A stretch of 64,000 nt of DNA from Mycobacterium syngnathidarum (GCF_001942625.1 NZ_MLCL01000032.1:1-64000); one strand, 5' to 3'; positions 25,546-35,362 are shown, counted from the first letter of the stretch. Numbers and translations: made by a program. The notes: generated by a model from the sequence alone, not told the origin.

Positions 25546-26886
25546 GTGCGACTTTTCAGCCTGATCCGCTCGGCGTCGTTGCGTACCAGGGTCGCGGTGG
25601 CTGCGGCGTTGGCGGCTGCGGCGGTGGTGGCTGTGTTCACCATCCTGACGTCGGTTGTGCTGGCCAACAACGACTCCGCGCAGTTGGACCGCAGGCTCGA
25701 TTCGATTGTCGATGCCAGCATCAGCCCCGAGCATCTGCAGGATCCCACCCGTGGGGTGCTGACCACCGGCCGCTCGCGTTCGACCGGTCAGGTGGTGTTC
25801 CAGCGGGGTTTCCAGTTGCCGGCACTGCCGCTGGGCACCGAGACCGTCGAGGTGAACGGTGTCGACTACCGGGTGCGGACTGTGCAGCTGGAGCAGCACG
25901 GCGGAGTACTGATGTCCATCGGTATCCGTGCGGACAGTATCTTGCTGAGCCCCAACAGGATTCCGCTGTATACCGGCTTCGGGGTGGCCACCGTGCTGGT
26001 GGCCGGCGGGCTGGGGTGGCTGCTGGCCGGTCCGGCCATCCGGCCGCTGCGCAAGCTCACCGAGCACACCTCGAAACTGGACAGTGGCACCGACACGATG
26101 CCGAAGGTGCGCGGCGTGCGGGAGGCGGAGGAGCTGTCGGAGGCGATGGCGGGCATGCTCACCCGGTTGGCTGCCGCGCAGCGGGCCACCACCAATTCCC
26201 TTCAGGCCGCTCAGGATTTCGCCGCCAATGCCGCCCATGAGCTGCGCACGCCGCTCACCGCGATGCGTGCCGACCTGGACACGCTGCGCATCCATAATCT
26301 TCCCGAGTCCGAGCGCGACGAAGTGGTGGCCGACCTGTCCAGGGCGCAACGACGGGTCGAGGCGATCATCACCGCGTTGGGCCAACTCGCCTCGGGCCAG
26401 CTGGCTCAGGCCGAGGATCGCGAACTGATCGATATCGCCGACCTGCTCGACCGGGTGGTCAGGGAAAGTGCAAGGGGCAGCGGGCATGTCCAGATCGACG
26501 TGCAGGTGGCCGACGACGTGGGCCTGGTGATGGGCTGGCCCGGTGGGCTGCGCATCGCGCTGGACAACCTGGTGCGCAACGCCATCATCCACGGCGAGGC
26601 CACCCGCGTGGCGTTGACCGCGCACCGCGGCGACGGGCACCTCGTCATCACCGTCGATGACAACGGCCGCGGTTTACCGGTCGAGGAGCACGAGACCGTA
26701 CTGGGGCGGTTCCGCCGGGGTAGCACCGCGATGGCGGGTGGCTCCGGCCTCGGCCTGGCGCTGGTGGCTCAGCAGGCTCAGTTGCACGGCGGTGAGATCA
26801 CGTTGTCCAACGGCCCGCTGGGCGGTCTTCGTGCCGTGTTGACCGTGGCGATCTCCCCGACAGGGGATGCGGCTCAGGCAGATTGA
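25546..26886 (+). CDS. Sensor histidine kinase (PrrB-like)
   Basis: A 446-residue membrane histidine kinase, the same length as PrrB. Two transmembrane helices (about 16-38 and 143-163) flank an extracytoplasmic sensor of about 105 residues. A HAMP segment follows, then the H-box AANAAHELRTPLTAMRADLD, N-box LDNLVRNAIIH and G-boxes VDDNGRGLP and GGSGLGLALV. GTG 25546 starts 24 bp after the response regulator stop. All catalytic motifs are intact. The signal is unknown. Its last 13 bases overlap the convergent DUF3054 gene. Confidence 0.9.
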   Translation: MRLFSLIRSASLRTRVAVAAALAAAAVVAVFTILTSVVLANNDSAQLDRRLDSIVDASISPEHLQDPTRGVLTTGRSRSTGQVVFQRGFQLPALPLGTETVEVNGVDYRVRTVQLEQHGGVLMSIGIRADSILLSPNRIPLYTGFGVATVLVAGGLGWLLAGPAIRPLRKLTEHTSKLDSGTDTMPKVRGVREAEELSEAMAGMLTRLAAAQRATTNSLQAAQDFAANAAHELRTPLTAMRADLDTLRIHNLPESERDEVVADLSRAQRRVEAIITALGQLASGQLAQAEDRELIDIADLLDRVVRESARGSGHVQIDVQVADDVGLVMGWPGGLRIALDNLVRNAIIHGEATRVALTAHRGDGHLVITVDDNGRGLPVEEHETVLGRFRRGSTAMAGGSGLGLALVAQQAQLHGGEITLSNGPLGGLRAVLTVAISPTGDAAQAD

Positions 26887-27239
26887 CGGCGCCGCAGTGC
26901 TGCGAACACTGCCCGCCAGCCCAGCAACAGCAGCGCGGTCACCAGTGAGGCGACGACGATGAAGCTGACCGCCACCCCGGCCGAGGTCAGTTTGCGTAAC
27001 ACCATGCCGACCACCACGGTGCTGACCCACACCACAATCCCGGTGGGCGCCAACGACGTCGGGCGTTGCCACCCGCGGGAGATCAACCAGCCCGCCACGG
27101 TGCCGGCCAGGAACGGCCATGCCGTCTCGGCGACCCCCGCCACCGTGATGCCCTCGGCGTGGCTGCGTCGTCCGATGGTGCAGAACACCACCACGCAGAT
27201 CAGGTCGGCAACGAAGGCCGCGCCGCTAGCTCGTCGCAT
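26874..27239 (-). CDS. DUF3054 family membrane protein
   Basis: A 121-residue protein with four hydrophobic helices. FVADLICVVVFCTIGRRSHAEG at the start and FLAGTVAGWLISRGW are hallmarks of the actinobacterial DUF3054 family, which has no assigned function. The start overlaps the stop of the upstream M23 lipoprotein gene by 14 bp, so the two are co-translated. Convergent overlap with the histidine kinase. Confidence 0.83.
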   Translation of the reverse strand: MRRASGAAFVADLICVVVFCTIGRRSHAEGITVAGVAETAWPFLAGTVAGWLISRGWQRPTSLAPTGIVVWVSTVVVGMVLRKLTSAGVAVSFIVVASLVTALLLLGWRAVFAALRRRQSA

Positions 27240-28425
27240 ATGTCATCACATCCAGTACCAGTGGGCTGACGTCGGTTTGGTCGCGCTCGGCGAAGCCCGG
27301 TTGCCGTGCGGCCGGCTTGCCGTCGAACAGTGCGTCGGCGGCGGCCAGCGAGGTGAGCCGCGAATCGAGCCGGAACGATTTGAAGGTAAATGGTAAGCCA
27401 TTGGATGCCAACGGATCCGGACCGTCCATCACATGGAAGTGCAGGTGCGGTGCGTCGGAGTTGCCGGAGTTGCCCAGGGCGCCGATCACCTGCCCGGCGC
27501 TGAGTTTGTCACCGGGCTTGACCTTGAGGCTGTTCGGTTGCAGGTGGGCGTAGAAGGCGTAGTTGCCGTCACCGATGTCCTGCACGATGTGGTTGCCGCC
27601 GTACTGCTGCAGGGTGAGGCCACGCGGCGTCACCCCGGGAACCTGCTCGTTCAGGCCGTCGAGAACCGCCACCACAGGCCCGTCGGCCACCGCGTGGATC
27701 TCCGCACCGAAGTACGGGTAGCTCTCGACCTTCGCGCGGTCCCCGGTGGACAGCCGCCCGTCGGCGCCCAACTGCACGTAGTCGATCGCGAATCGTTCGG
27801 CAGCCCAGACCTTCCCGTTGATGGGGTTGAGCGCCATCCGGTGCGGTGTCATATCGCAGCAGCTGTTGGCGTCCGCCCAGTTCTCGCCGGTCAGCGGTGG
27901 GGAGATGGACACCGGCTTGCGGGTCTGCACCGACACGGGCGCCACATGCTCGGTCAGGGTCGGCGGCACCAGCGGTGGCATCGGCTTGGCCACGGTGATC
28001 CCGAGCTCGTGGGTGAGTTCGGTCGGCACCTGGGCCGGGTCGTCTGCGACGACATCCAACCACACGTAGGCACTCTGGCCGGGGTTGAGGACATTGGTTG
28101 CGACCGCGGAGTTACCCATCGCCCTGGTCCAGTACTTGAGGCTGTCCCCGGACAACGTGAGCAACTTGCGGTCGGCCGTCGCGGCGCTCAGGGAATTGAG
28201 GGTGACCGTGCCCGGTGAGGTGTTGGTCAACACGAGCTCGTAGGCCAGATGGGTGCGGCCATCGGTGGCGGCCACTGGAATTGGTTCTGCCAGAACCGAT
28301 CCCACCACCGGAGTGACCTCGGGTGGTGGGGCGGTGGTTGTGGTGGACTCCGATTGCGGAGCCTCTGCCGACGAGCACCCGGCCAAGATCAGGGCGAGCA
28401 CTGCGATCGGATACCGGATTCGCAT
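27226..28425 (-). CDS. M23-family (LytM-like) peptidase-domain lipoprotein
   Basis: A 399-residue lipoprotein with lipobox LAGCSS (lipidated Cys17), a Ser/Thr/Pro linker, an Ig-like middle (about 40-150) and a C-terminal M23 metallopeptidase fold with GNYAFYAHLQPNSLKVKPG, then GALGNSGNSDAPHLHFHV. The HLHFH end of the active site is intact. The first zinc-binding HxxxD is replaced by ERFAIDY (R211, D215), with a nearby His195 as a possible substitute, so activity is uncertain. A GGAGA site precedes ATG 28425. It follows the Rv0204c-like gene by 9 bp. Confidence 0.85.
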   Translation of the reverse strand: MRIRYPIAVLALILAGCSSAEAPQSESTTTTAPPPEVTPVVGSVLAEPIPVAATDGRTHLAYELVLTNTSPGTVTLNSLSAATADRKLLTLSGDSLKYWTRAMGNSAVATNVLNPGQSAYVWLDVVADDPAQVPTELTHELGITVAKPMPPLVPPTLTEHVAPVSVQTRKPVSISPPLTGENWADANSCCDMTPHRMALNPINGKVWAAERFAIDYVQLGADGRLSTGDRAKVESYPYFGAEIHAVADGPVVAVLDGLNEQVPGVTPRGLTLQQYGGNHIVQDIGDGNYAFYAHLQPNSLKVKPGDKLSAGQVIGALGNSGNSDAPHLHFHVMDGPDPLASNGLPFTFKSFRLDSRLTSLAAADALFDGKPAARQPGFAERDQTDVSPLVLDVMTYATS

Positions 28426-28434
28426 GGACGTCTC

Positions 28435-29520
28435 CTAGCGCTCGGGTTCAGGACGGGGATTTTTGTCGGGGCCCGCGTCGGGATCCAGGTCCTTCTCGGT
28501 GCGGAACATGAAGAAGAACACCACCCAGCCGATCGCCGAGATGAATATCCAGCTGACCAGCCGGTAGATGAGCATCGCCGAGATGGCCGAGGCCAGCGTC
28601 AGGCCGGAGGAGACCAGCCCGGGTACCAGTACGGCCTCCACCACCAGCAGCCCGCCCGGCATCAACGGGATCGATCCCACCGCGCGGGCTGCCGCGTAGG
28701 CCACGGTGACGCCTGCCAATGAGGGATGACCACCCGCGGCATAGCAGGCGAATGCCAGGCAGGCCACGTCGGCGATCCAGTTGAACATCGACCAGCTGAA
28801 TGCCATCGCGAGATCGCGCCGGCCCAGGCTGACCGACTCCAGCTGCTGCAGGATCTCTCGCCATTTGGTCAGCCCCGTCTCCGACGGCTTGCCGCGCAAC
28901 GAGTTGACCCACGAGAGCACCTTGACCCCGATGCCGTCGATCAGCTCGGGTCTGGTGGCCACGGCCTGGGCCAGCAGGATGATCGCCAGGAACGCGCCGA
29001 CGGAGAAGATCAGCGAGAGCGGGTTCTTGCTGGCGCCCAGCAGCAGTGCGCCGCCGAGACCCAGCAGCGCCAGGCCGACGACCTGCAGCACTCCGGACAT
29101 CACCAGCTGCCACGAGGCCACCAGAGGTGAGGCACCCCAGATGCGTTGCTGGCGGTAGACGAAGGTCGCCGAGAGGACCGGTCCACCGGGCATTGTGGTC
29201 GACAATGCGTTGCCTGCGTAGAACGCGGCTTCCGAACGCCACTGCTTGACGGGCACGCCCGCCGAGCGCAGCAGGGTCCGCTGGATCTGGGCGAAGCTGT
29301 GCATCGAGGCCATCGCGGCGCCGACGGCCGCCAGCACCCACCATGCGTTCGCCGTCAGCAGGCTGCGCCAGGCTTTGGCCAATTGGTCCCAGACCAGGGT
29401 CACTTCGACGGCGAGCACAATGACTGCGAGTGCGATGACCACCCATCGCGCCCACCAGTACCTGCCGCGCGTGGAGCCGGCCCGGACCCGGGCGGTGTCG
29501 GCGGGCGCGTCCTGTGACAC
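28435..29520 (-). CDS. Lysylphosphatidylglycerol synthase TM-like/UPF0104 membrane protein (Rv0204c-like)
   Basis: A 361-residue integral membrane protein with about eight helices. The family signatures are AAFYAGNALSTTMPGGPVLS, ASPLVASWQLVMSGVLQVVG and IPLMPGGLLVVEAVLVPGLV. It lacks the soluble aminoacyl-transfer domain of MprF, so it is only the flippase-like part. The start is GTG 29520; the C-tail is charged and Pro-rich. By location between mmpL11 and the AI-2E gene it is the Rv0204c orthologue. A lipid-flipping role is inferred from the family. Confidence 0.85.
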   Translation of the reverse strand: MSQDAPADTARVRAGSTRGRYWWARWVVIALAVIVLAVEVTLVWDQLAKAWRSLLTANAWWVLAAVGAAMASMHSFAQIQRTLLRSAGVPVKQWRSEAAFYAGNALSTTMPGGPVLSATFVYRQQRIWGASPLVASWQLVMSGVLQVVGLALLGLGGALLLGASKNPLSLIFSVGAFLAIILLAQAVATRPELIDGIGVKVLSWVNSLRGKPSETGLTKWREILQQLESVSLGRRDLAMAFSWSMFNWIADVACLAFACYAAGGHPSLAGVTVAYAAARAVGSIPLMPGGLLVVEAVLVPGLVSSGLTLASAISAMLIYRLVSWIFISAIGWVVFFFMFRTEKDLDPDAGPDKNPRPEPER

Positions 29521-29591
29521 GCCCTACAGGGTAACCGCGCAGGTCGTGTCGACATCGCCGGTTGCTGGGCGCGCCGCATTACGCTACCGGG

Positions 29592-30731
29592 ATGGCACTG
29601 GATCCTGTTGCTGATGAGGCCGTGACGCCGTTCGTCCGCAAAGTTGCCGCCTGGTCATGGCGGCTGCTGGTCATCCTGGCGGCGGTTGTGGCGCTGCTGT
29701 GGCTGATCAAGCACCTTGAGGTGATCGTGGTGCCGGTGGCCCTGGCCACCATGGTCGCGGCGCTGCTGCTGCCTGCCGTCGACGTCATGGACCGTCGGGG
29801 CGCCCCGCGTGGCGCCGCGGTCGCCCTGGTGCTGCTGGCCAGCTTTGCGGTGGTGGGCGGCATCCTGAGTTTCGTCATCTCGCAGTTCATCGAGGGCGCA
29901 CCGCAACTCGTGGAACAGGTGACCCGAAGCATCGACGGGCTGCGCAATTGGCTGATCAACGGACCGCTGCAGCTGAGCAAGGAGCAGATCGACCAGGCCG
30001 GCAACACCGCGATCGAGGCCTTGCAGCGCAACCAGGAAAAGCTCACCACCGGGGCCCTGTCCACCGCGGGCACCCTCACCGAGCTGCTCACCGGTGCGTT
30101 GTTGGTGCTGTTCACCCTGATTTTCCTGCTGCAGGGCGGGCGCGGCATCTTCGCGTTCGTCACCAAGGTGTTCCCGAGCCATGTGCGGGAGCGGGTCCGT
30201 GACGCCGGCCGGGCCGGTTTCCACTCGCTGGGCGGCTACATGCGGGCGACGTTCCTGGTGGCCCTGGTCGACGCGGTCGGTATCGGTACCGGCTTGGCGA
30301 TCATGGGTATCCCGCTGGCGTTGCCGCTGGCCTCGCTGGTGTTCATGGGCGCCTTCGTCCCGCTGGTCGGTGCCGTGGTCGCCGGATTCGTGGCGGTGGT
30401 GGTCGCGCTGCTGGCCAAGGGATTCGTCTACGCCCTGATCACCCTCGGGCTGATCATCGCCGTGCAGCAGCTGGAAGGCCATGTGTTGCAACCGTTGGTG
30501 ATGGGCCGCGCGGTGTCGATCCACCCGTTGGCCGTGGTGTTGGCCATCGCGGGCGGCGGTGTGCTGGCGGGCATCGTCGGCGCGTTGCTGGCCGTGCCCA
30601 CGGTGGCGTTCATCAACAGCGCCACCCGCGTGCTGCTGGCCGACGATCCCGACGCCGAGGCAGCTCGGCAGGAGGACGAGGAGAGCGTGCTGATCGAAGC
30701 CGAGTCCGACGACCTCCCGGTGAAGGACTGA
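29592..30731 (+). CDS. AI-2E family transporter (Rv0205-like)
   Basis: A 379-residue membrane protein of the AI-2 exporter/PerM family. Two N-terminal helices, a soluble helical insert (about 85-165) and five to six C-terminal helices are seen, with the conserved [19 protein letters not shown] and [22 protein letters not shown] blocks. ATG 29592 was preferred over the upstream in-frame ATG 29562, which adds ten unconserved residues. The tail is very acidic. Corresponds to Rv0205. The substrate in mycobacteria is unknown. Confidence 0.88.
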   Translation: MALDPVADEAVTPFVRKVAAWSWRLLVILAAVVALLWLIKHLEVIVVPVALATMVAALLLPAVDVMDRRGAPRGAAVALVLLASFAVVGGILSFVISQFIEGAPQLVEQVTRSIDGLRNWLINGPLQLSKEQIDQAGNTAIEALQRNQEKLTTGALSTAGTLTELLTGALLVLFTLIFLLQGGRGIFAFVTKVFPSHVRERVRDAGRAGFHSLGGYMRATFLVALVDAVGIGTGLAIMGIPLALPLASLVFMGAFVPLVGAVVAGFVAVVVALLAKGFVYALITLGLIIAVQQLEGHVLQPLVMGRAVSIHPLAVVLAIAGGGVLAGIVGALLAVPTVAFINSATRVLLADDPDAEAARQEDEESVLIEAESDDLPVKD

Positions 30732-30762
30732 TCCGGGGCGTCACACCTCGAACGTCGGCAGG

Positions 30763-33700
30763 CTACAGCCGACCCTCGCGACGCAGCAGATCCTGCGCGC
30801 TCATCCCGCCGCCGCGACGTGGAGGCTCGTTGTCGCGGGGGTTGAACTTCTCCGTCGACGGTTCCTGCTCGTGCTGGCGCGGGGTCGGACCCTGACCCGG
30901 GGCCGGGCCAGGGCCAGGGCCAGGCACCGGACCGGGGCCTGGGCGCTGGGCGTTGAATGCCGTCGTCGGCGCATTCCCACCGCCGGCGGGCGGACGCTGC
31001 TGTTGCGGCATCGCACGGGTGGCGTCGGCCGACGGACGCGGTGCCGGCGGTGCAGGAGGCGGAGGCGGCGGAGGAGGCGGTGGTGTGCCGTTGGACGGGC
31101 CTCCATTGGCCGGGCCGCCGCGCAGCGCACCCAACCACGATTCGATCTCACGGTCTTCGCGTTGCGGGGGAGGCGGAGGGCCTCCGGCCGGCCGCCCGGT
31201 CGGCTGTGGCGTGCGCTCGGTGTTGGCGTTGGTGTTCCCCGTCGCCGTGTTGACCGTGTTTACGGCCGTGTTCACCGCGTTGCGCACGGCGTTGCGGGCC
31301 ATGGCGAACCGCGTGGTGGCCGGCTCCTGGTTGGGCTGCTGGCGGGGTTGCGCCTGAGGCGGATTGATCCGTGCCGTGCCTGCGGCCGACGGCGCGTTTG
31401 TCCGAGGCATCTGCGGACGCATCGGCTCGGCAGCCGGATGGGTCGGATCGTGTGGCCGCGGTGCCGGCAGGGCGCCGACACCGGCCAGCGCGCGCGGATC
31501 TTCTCCGGGCTCCTGGCCCATCGGACGCTTGCGCTCGTCGGGCAGTTCGGTCTCACCGAGGCCCATCTTCTGCTGAACCCGCTTCATCCAGTGCGGTGCC
31601 CACCAGCAATCGTCGCCGAGCAGCTTCATGATCGCGGGGACCAGGAACATACGGATGACGGTGGCGTCGAGCAGCAGGGCGATCAGCAGGCCGAACGCCA
31701 GGTACTTCATCATCACCAGGTCGGAGAAGGCGAACGCGCCGGCCACCACGGCCAGCACCAGGGCTGCACCGGTGATGAGGCGACCCGTGGTGGCGGTACC
31801 GATGCGGATGGCCTCGGCGGTGGACATGCCGCGTTCACGGGCTTCCACCATGCGGGACACGAGGAACACCTCGTAGTCGGTGGACAGGCCCCAGATCACC
31901 GCGATGATCAGACCGATCATCGGTGCCATCAGCGGTTGTGGTGTGTAGTTCATCAGGCCCGACCCGTGACCGTCGACGAACATCCAGGTCAGGATGCCCA
32001 TCGTCGAACCGAGTGTCAGGGCGCTCATCAGCGCGGCCTTGACCGGTAGCACGATCGATCCGAACGCCAGGAACATCAGCACCGTGGTGGTGATGACCAG
32101 GATCGTCACCATCAGCGGCAGCCTGGAGAACAGGCTGTGGATCGAGTCCTGCTCCAGGGCAGGGGTGCCGCCGACGAACACGTCGATGCCGTGCGGAGGC
32201 TGCAGCGCCCGCAGATCCGAGATGTTCGTGGCCGCGTCGCCGCGGTTGATCAGGCCGTTCTGGATCACCCGGACGGATTTGTCCTTCGACCCGCTGTCGG
32301 TGGCCGGACGTTCCTTCCACATGGCTTCGGGATCGTTGTCCGGGTCGGTGAAGCCCTTGACCGTCATCGCCTTGGCGCGCATGTCGGCGATCTGGGCGTC
32401 GGTGATCGGCTCACCGTCTTCACGCTTCATCACCAGCGTGATCTGTTCGGTGCGGAAACCGGGGAAGAGCTTGTCGAACTGCTCCTGGGACTGGCGCACC
32501 GCGTTGTCCGGAGGCAGGTACTTCTCACTGATACCCGCCAGCGTGAGCGAGCCGATCGGGAGGACCAGCAGCGTCATGACGATCAGGATGGGCGTGGCGA
32601 ACGCGATGGGCCGTTTCATCACGACGTTGACCAGCCGGCCCCAGAAACCCTGCTCCACTTCTTCGCGGGTCTTGGTCTTCTGGGTCTTCTCGGCGAACCA
32701 GTCGATGATCCGGCGCGAGAACGGCCAGTTCGCCAGGAACGGCACCTTCAGCAGCGTGGTGACGCCGAGCGCGTCGACCCGGGGCCCCAGGATGGCCAGG
32801 ACGGCGGGCAGCACGGTGATCGACAGGAATGCCGCCAGCATCACCGAGGCGATGATGGCGTAGGTGATCGACTTGAGGAATCCGAGCGGGATCAACAGCA
32901 GTGGCAGCGAGGACGCCACGATGATCACGGCGGAGAAGGCCACGGTCCGGCCCGAGGTCATCACCGATCTTCGTACCGCAGCCTCGGTGTCATAGCCCTC
33001 GGCGAGCTCTTCTCGGAACCGGCTCACGATGAACAGGCCGTAGTCGATGGCGATACCGAAGCCCATCATCGTCACGACCGGTTGGGCGAAGAAGTGCACG
33101 GGGCCGAACTCGGCGGTGAATCGCAGGATGCCCAAGGCACCGCCGATGGTCAGACCACCGATGATCGCGGGCAGGGCCGCGGCGACCGCACCACCGAAGA
33201 CGAAGAACAGCACCACGGCCACCAGCGGCACGATCGCGAGCTCGGCGCGTTTCTGGTCCGTGCCGATCGTGCCGGTGAGTTCACTGGCCAGTGGGTTGAG
33301 CCCGGCCAGTTTGATGTCGCCGCCGTTGACCTGTTGCAGGTCGTCCTCGACAGCCTGGTAGTTCTTGAGGATCGCGTCGTCGTCGTCACCCTTGAGGGGC
33401 ACGCTGATGAAGGTGTGGCGCAGGTCCTGCGTCTTCATCTGGCTGACGGTCGGATCGGTGGTGTCGGGGGCTTTGAGCCAACCGACCCACCCGACGACCT
33501 GGTCCGGGTGATCCTTGACCACCTGGTCGAGTTCGCCGGTGACCTCCTTCTGCCACGCCTTGTCGGTGACCTTCTTGTCATCCGGCGGTGTCAGGATGGC
33601 GACGACGTGGCTGGTCCGGTCGCGACCGTAGACCTCGTCGCCCAGCAGCGACGCCTGCACCGACTGGCTGCCCTCGTCGTAGAAACCACTCTGGGTGACG

Positions 33701-33810
33701 TGATCTCCGAGACTGGCCCCGTAGACGCCGCCACCTAGGCACAGCGCCACCATGACACCGATGACGATGTACCTGAACTGGTACACCGTTCGACCCCACC
33801 AGGCGAACAC
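30763..33810 (-). CDS. mmpL3: MmpL3 trehalose monomycolate transporter
   Basis: A 1015-residue RND transporter, essential in mycobacteria, that moves trehalose monomycolate across the inner membrane. The N-terminus MFAWWGRTVYQFRYIVIGVM and the proton-relay pairs GIAIDYGLFIVSRFREE and GLSTDYEVFLVSRMVEARE match MmpL3 closely. The C-terminal 270 residues are a disordered Pro/Gly/Gln-rich tail with poly-proline and GPGP runs, ending in SAQDLLRREGRL as in other MmpL3 proteins. GTG 33810 has an AGGAG site. It lies downstream of trmB and the NYN gene on the same strand, as in M. tuberculosis. Confidence 0.97.
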   Translation of the reverse strand: MFAWWGRTVYQFRYIVIGVMVALCLGGGVYGASLGDHVTQSGFYDEGSQSVQASLLGDEVYGRDRTSHVVAILTPPDDKKVTDKAWQKEVTGELDQVVKDHPDQVVGWVGWLKAPDTTDPTVSQMKTQDLRHTFISVPLKGDDDDAILKNYQAVEDDLQQVNGGDIKLAGLNPLASELTGTIGTDQKRAELAIVPLVAVVLFFVFGGAVAAALPAIIGGLTIGGALGILRFTAEFGPVHFFAQPVVTMMGFGIAIDYGLFIVSRFREELAEGYDTEAAVRRSVMTSGRTVAFSAVIIVASSLPLLLIPLGFLKSITYAIIASVMLAAFLSITVLPAVLAILGPRVDALGVTTLLKVPFLANWPFSRRIIDWFAEKTQKTKTREEVEQGFWGRLVNVVMKRPIAFATPILIVMTLLVLPIGSLTLAGISEKYLPPDNAVRQSQEQFDKLFPGFRTEQITLVMKREDGEPITDAQIADMRAKAMTVKGFTDPDNDPEAMWKERPATDSGSKDKSVRVIQNGLINRGDAATNISDLRALQPPHGIDVFVGGTPALEQDSIHSLFSRLPLMVTILVITTTVLMFLAFGSIVLPVKAALMSALTLGSTMGILTWMFVDGHGSGLMNYTPQPLMAPMIGLIIAVIWGLSTDYEVFLVSRMVEARERGMSTAEAIRIGTATTGRLITGAALVLAVVAGAFAFSDLVMMKYLAFGLLIALLLDATVIRMFLVPAIMKLLGDDCWWAPHWMKRVQQKMGLGETELPDERKRPMGQEPGEDPRALAGVGALPAPRPHDPTHPAAEPMRPQMPRTNAPSAAGTARINPPQAQPRQQPNQEPATTRFAMARNAVRNAVNTAVNTVNTATGNTNANTERTPQPTGRPAGGPPPPPQREDREIESWLGALRGGPANGGPSNGTPPPPPPPPPPAPPAPRPSADATRAMPQQQRPPAGGGNAPTTAFNAQRPGPGPVPGPGPGPAPGQGPTPRQHEQEPSTEKFNPRDNEPPRRGGGMSAQDLLRREGRL

Positions 33811-33872
33811 TTAGGCTCCTAACTAAACAAATTCATGGTGACCCGCTGTTGCAAAATCGCGGTCTTCAGTTG

Positions 33873-34601
33873 TTACACACGCGCGGTCAGTAGCGATGAA
33901 AGCGGCCGGAATGGCTGCAGCCATGCTCCCTGCTCGGGTAGCGAGTCCAGGCCGATCCGTGGCAGCGGTTCCCGGAACACACCGGGAATATCCTCCAGAT
34001 CGACAAACTCCAAGGTATCCGACGCTAGCGCCCAGCTCGCATGTTCGCGAAATCCGAGCACCTGCACCGGAGTGCCCTCACGGGCGATTTCTTCCAGCGG
34101 TTGCCGGAACGCTTGTCCGTCCGCCGAAGCCACCAGGACCGCTGCCAGCCCCTCGCTGCGACGCAGGGCGATGTGCTCGAGCATGTCGCTGTCGACATCG
34201 CTGTCGTCGTCGATCTTCGGCTTGGCGAAGACTGCGAAACCCACGTTGCGCAACGCTTCCACCCATGGGCGCACCACATCGGCACTACCTGGGGCGATGT
34301 TGGTGAAGACGGTGGCCTCGGGCTCGAGCGAGATGTCTGTGTCGTCTCCGGCGGAATCGCTGGATTCGGCCACCAGATCAGAGGTGTACTCGAGCAGCCA
34401 GCGACCCAGCGCGTCGAACCGGGGGCGGTGTGCGGCGGTCGGGCGCCCACCCAGGATCGCTCCCAATCCCATGTCCAGGTTGGGGGCGTCCCACACGAGC
34501 AGCACCCGACGGACGGGGGTGATCACCGCGGAATCGGGGGACCCGTCGGATCGGGCCTCTGCCTGGGCGGATGCGTCCCGCATGTCTTCGGTCACACTCA
34601 T
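33873..34601 (-). CDS. NYN domain protein (Rv0207c-like)
   Basis: A 242-residue protein with a NYN (PIN-like) ribonuclease fold: VLLVWDAPNLDMG (first acidic residues), DDSDVDSDMLEHIALRR (second acidic cluster) and AAVLVASADGQAF (third). Such residues bind Mg2+ in NYN nucleases. It overlaps the trmB stop by 4 bp (ATGA) and precedes mmpL3 by about 60 bp. Corresponds to Rv0207c. The RNA target is unknown; linkage to a tRNA methyltransferase fits an RNA-related role. Confidence 0.82.
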   Translation of the reverse strand: MSVTEDMRDASAQAEARSDGSPDSAVITPVRRVLLVWDAPNLDMGLGAILGGRPTAAHRPRFDALGRWLLEYTSDLVAESSDSAGDDTDISLEPEATVFTNIAPGSADVVRPWVEALRNVGFAVFAKPKIDDDSDVDSDMLEHIALRRSEGLAAVLVASADGQAFRQPLEEIAREGTPVQVLGFREHASWALASDTLEFVDLEDIPGVFREPLPRIGLDSLPEQGAWLQPFRPLSSLLTARV

Positions 34602-35362
34602 GGCCGTTTCTCCCAGACCAACTCGGTGACGTCGGGTCCGGCCAGGGCTTTGCGTTCGTACTTGGTGACCGGGCGTTCGACCGATATCGGAAGATGTGCG
34701 TCCAGCTGAACCCGCTGCAGCAGCGGTTCGGCGTCGCCGACCTCGGCGATGTGCTCGGCATATCCGGCGTGGTCGGTGGCCGCGTGCAGGATTCCGCCGG
34801 GCTGCAGCCGATCGGCGATCAGTGCCACGGTGGCCGGCTGCAGCAGGCGGCGCTTGTGGTGGCGGGCCTTGGGCCAGGGATCCGGGAAGAACACCCGCAC
34901 GCCGGTCAGGGTCCCGGTACCGAACATGTGCTCCAGCACGTCGACGCCGTCCCCGCGCACCATGCGGATGTTGGTGACTCCGGACCGGTCGATCGCACTG
35001 AGCAGCTGGGCCAGTCCCTTGCGGTAGACCTCCACCGCGATCACGTCGAGGTCGGGTTCGGCCTGGGCCATCGCCAGTGTCGAGGTGCCGGTGCCGGAGC
35101 CGATCTCCAGGATCAGGGGGGCGGAGCGGCCGAACCAGGCCTCGGTGTCGAGGTCGACGACGGGCTTCGAATCCTCGTCACGGGCCTGCATCCCCAGCTC
35201 GGGCCAGAGCCGATCCCAGGTCTGTTGCTGGGCCGCCGACAGTGTTGAGCGCCGGGTACGGAAGCTGGTCACCCGGGGAAAACGGTGCGGCTGGGCGGGC
35301 GGCACGTCGGCCGCCTCGTCTGCCGGCGCCGGCGCACCGACGTCGGACCTGGACGGGTGCAT
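34598..35362 (-). CDS. trmB: tRNA (guanine-N7-)-methyltransferase
   Basis: A 254-residue enzyme that methylates G46 of tRNA. SAM-binding motif LILEIGSGTGTSTLAMAQ, then VIAVEVYRKGLAQLL, the TrmB signature VRVFFPDPWPKARHHKRRL and the C-terminal PVTKYERKAL are all present. The first 40 residues are an unconserved Pro/Ala-rich extension. ATG 35362 is preferred over the upstream in-frame ATG 35434. Corresponds to Rv0208c and heads the trmB-NYN-mmpL3 gene string. Divergent from the Rv0209-like gene. Confidence 0.94.
   Translation of the reverse strand: MHPSRSDVGAPAPADEAADVPPAQPHRFPRVTSFRTRRSTLSAAQQQTWDRLWPELGMQARDEDSKPVVDLDTEAWFGRSAPLILEIGSGTGTSTLAMAQAEPDLDVIAVEVYRKGLAQLLSAIDRSGVTNIRMVRGDGVDVLEHMFGTGTLTGVRVFFPDPWPKARHHKRRLLQPATVALIADRLQPGGILHAATDHAGYAEHIAEVGDAEPLLQRVQLDAHLPISVERPVTKYERKALAGPDVTELVWEKRP

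Noticed and set aside
30754..30773. GTCGGC/GCCGAC hairpin between the AI-2E gene and mmpL3
   Set aside because: Only six pairs, an eight-base loop containing the mmpL3 stop codon and no T-run. Too weak to call a terminator.
30871..31150. Pro/Gly-rich repeats in the mmpL3 3' end as a possible tandem DNA repeat
   Set aside because: The repetition is at the protein level (poly-Pro, GPGP) in the disordered C-terminal tail common to MmpL3. No regular DNA period was seen.
32137..33738. 533-codon plus-strand open frame opposite mmpL3
   Set aside because: Composition is Asp/His/Arg/Gly-rich nonsense, and the opposite strand encodes a complete MmpL3.
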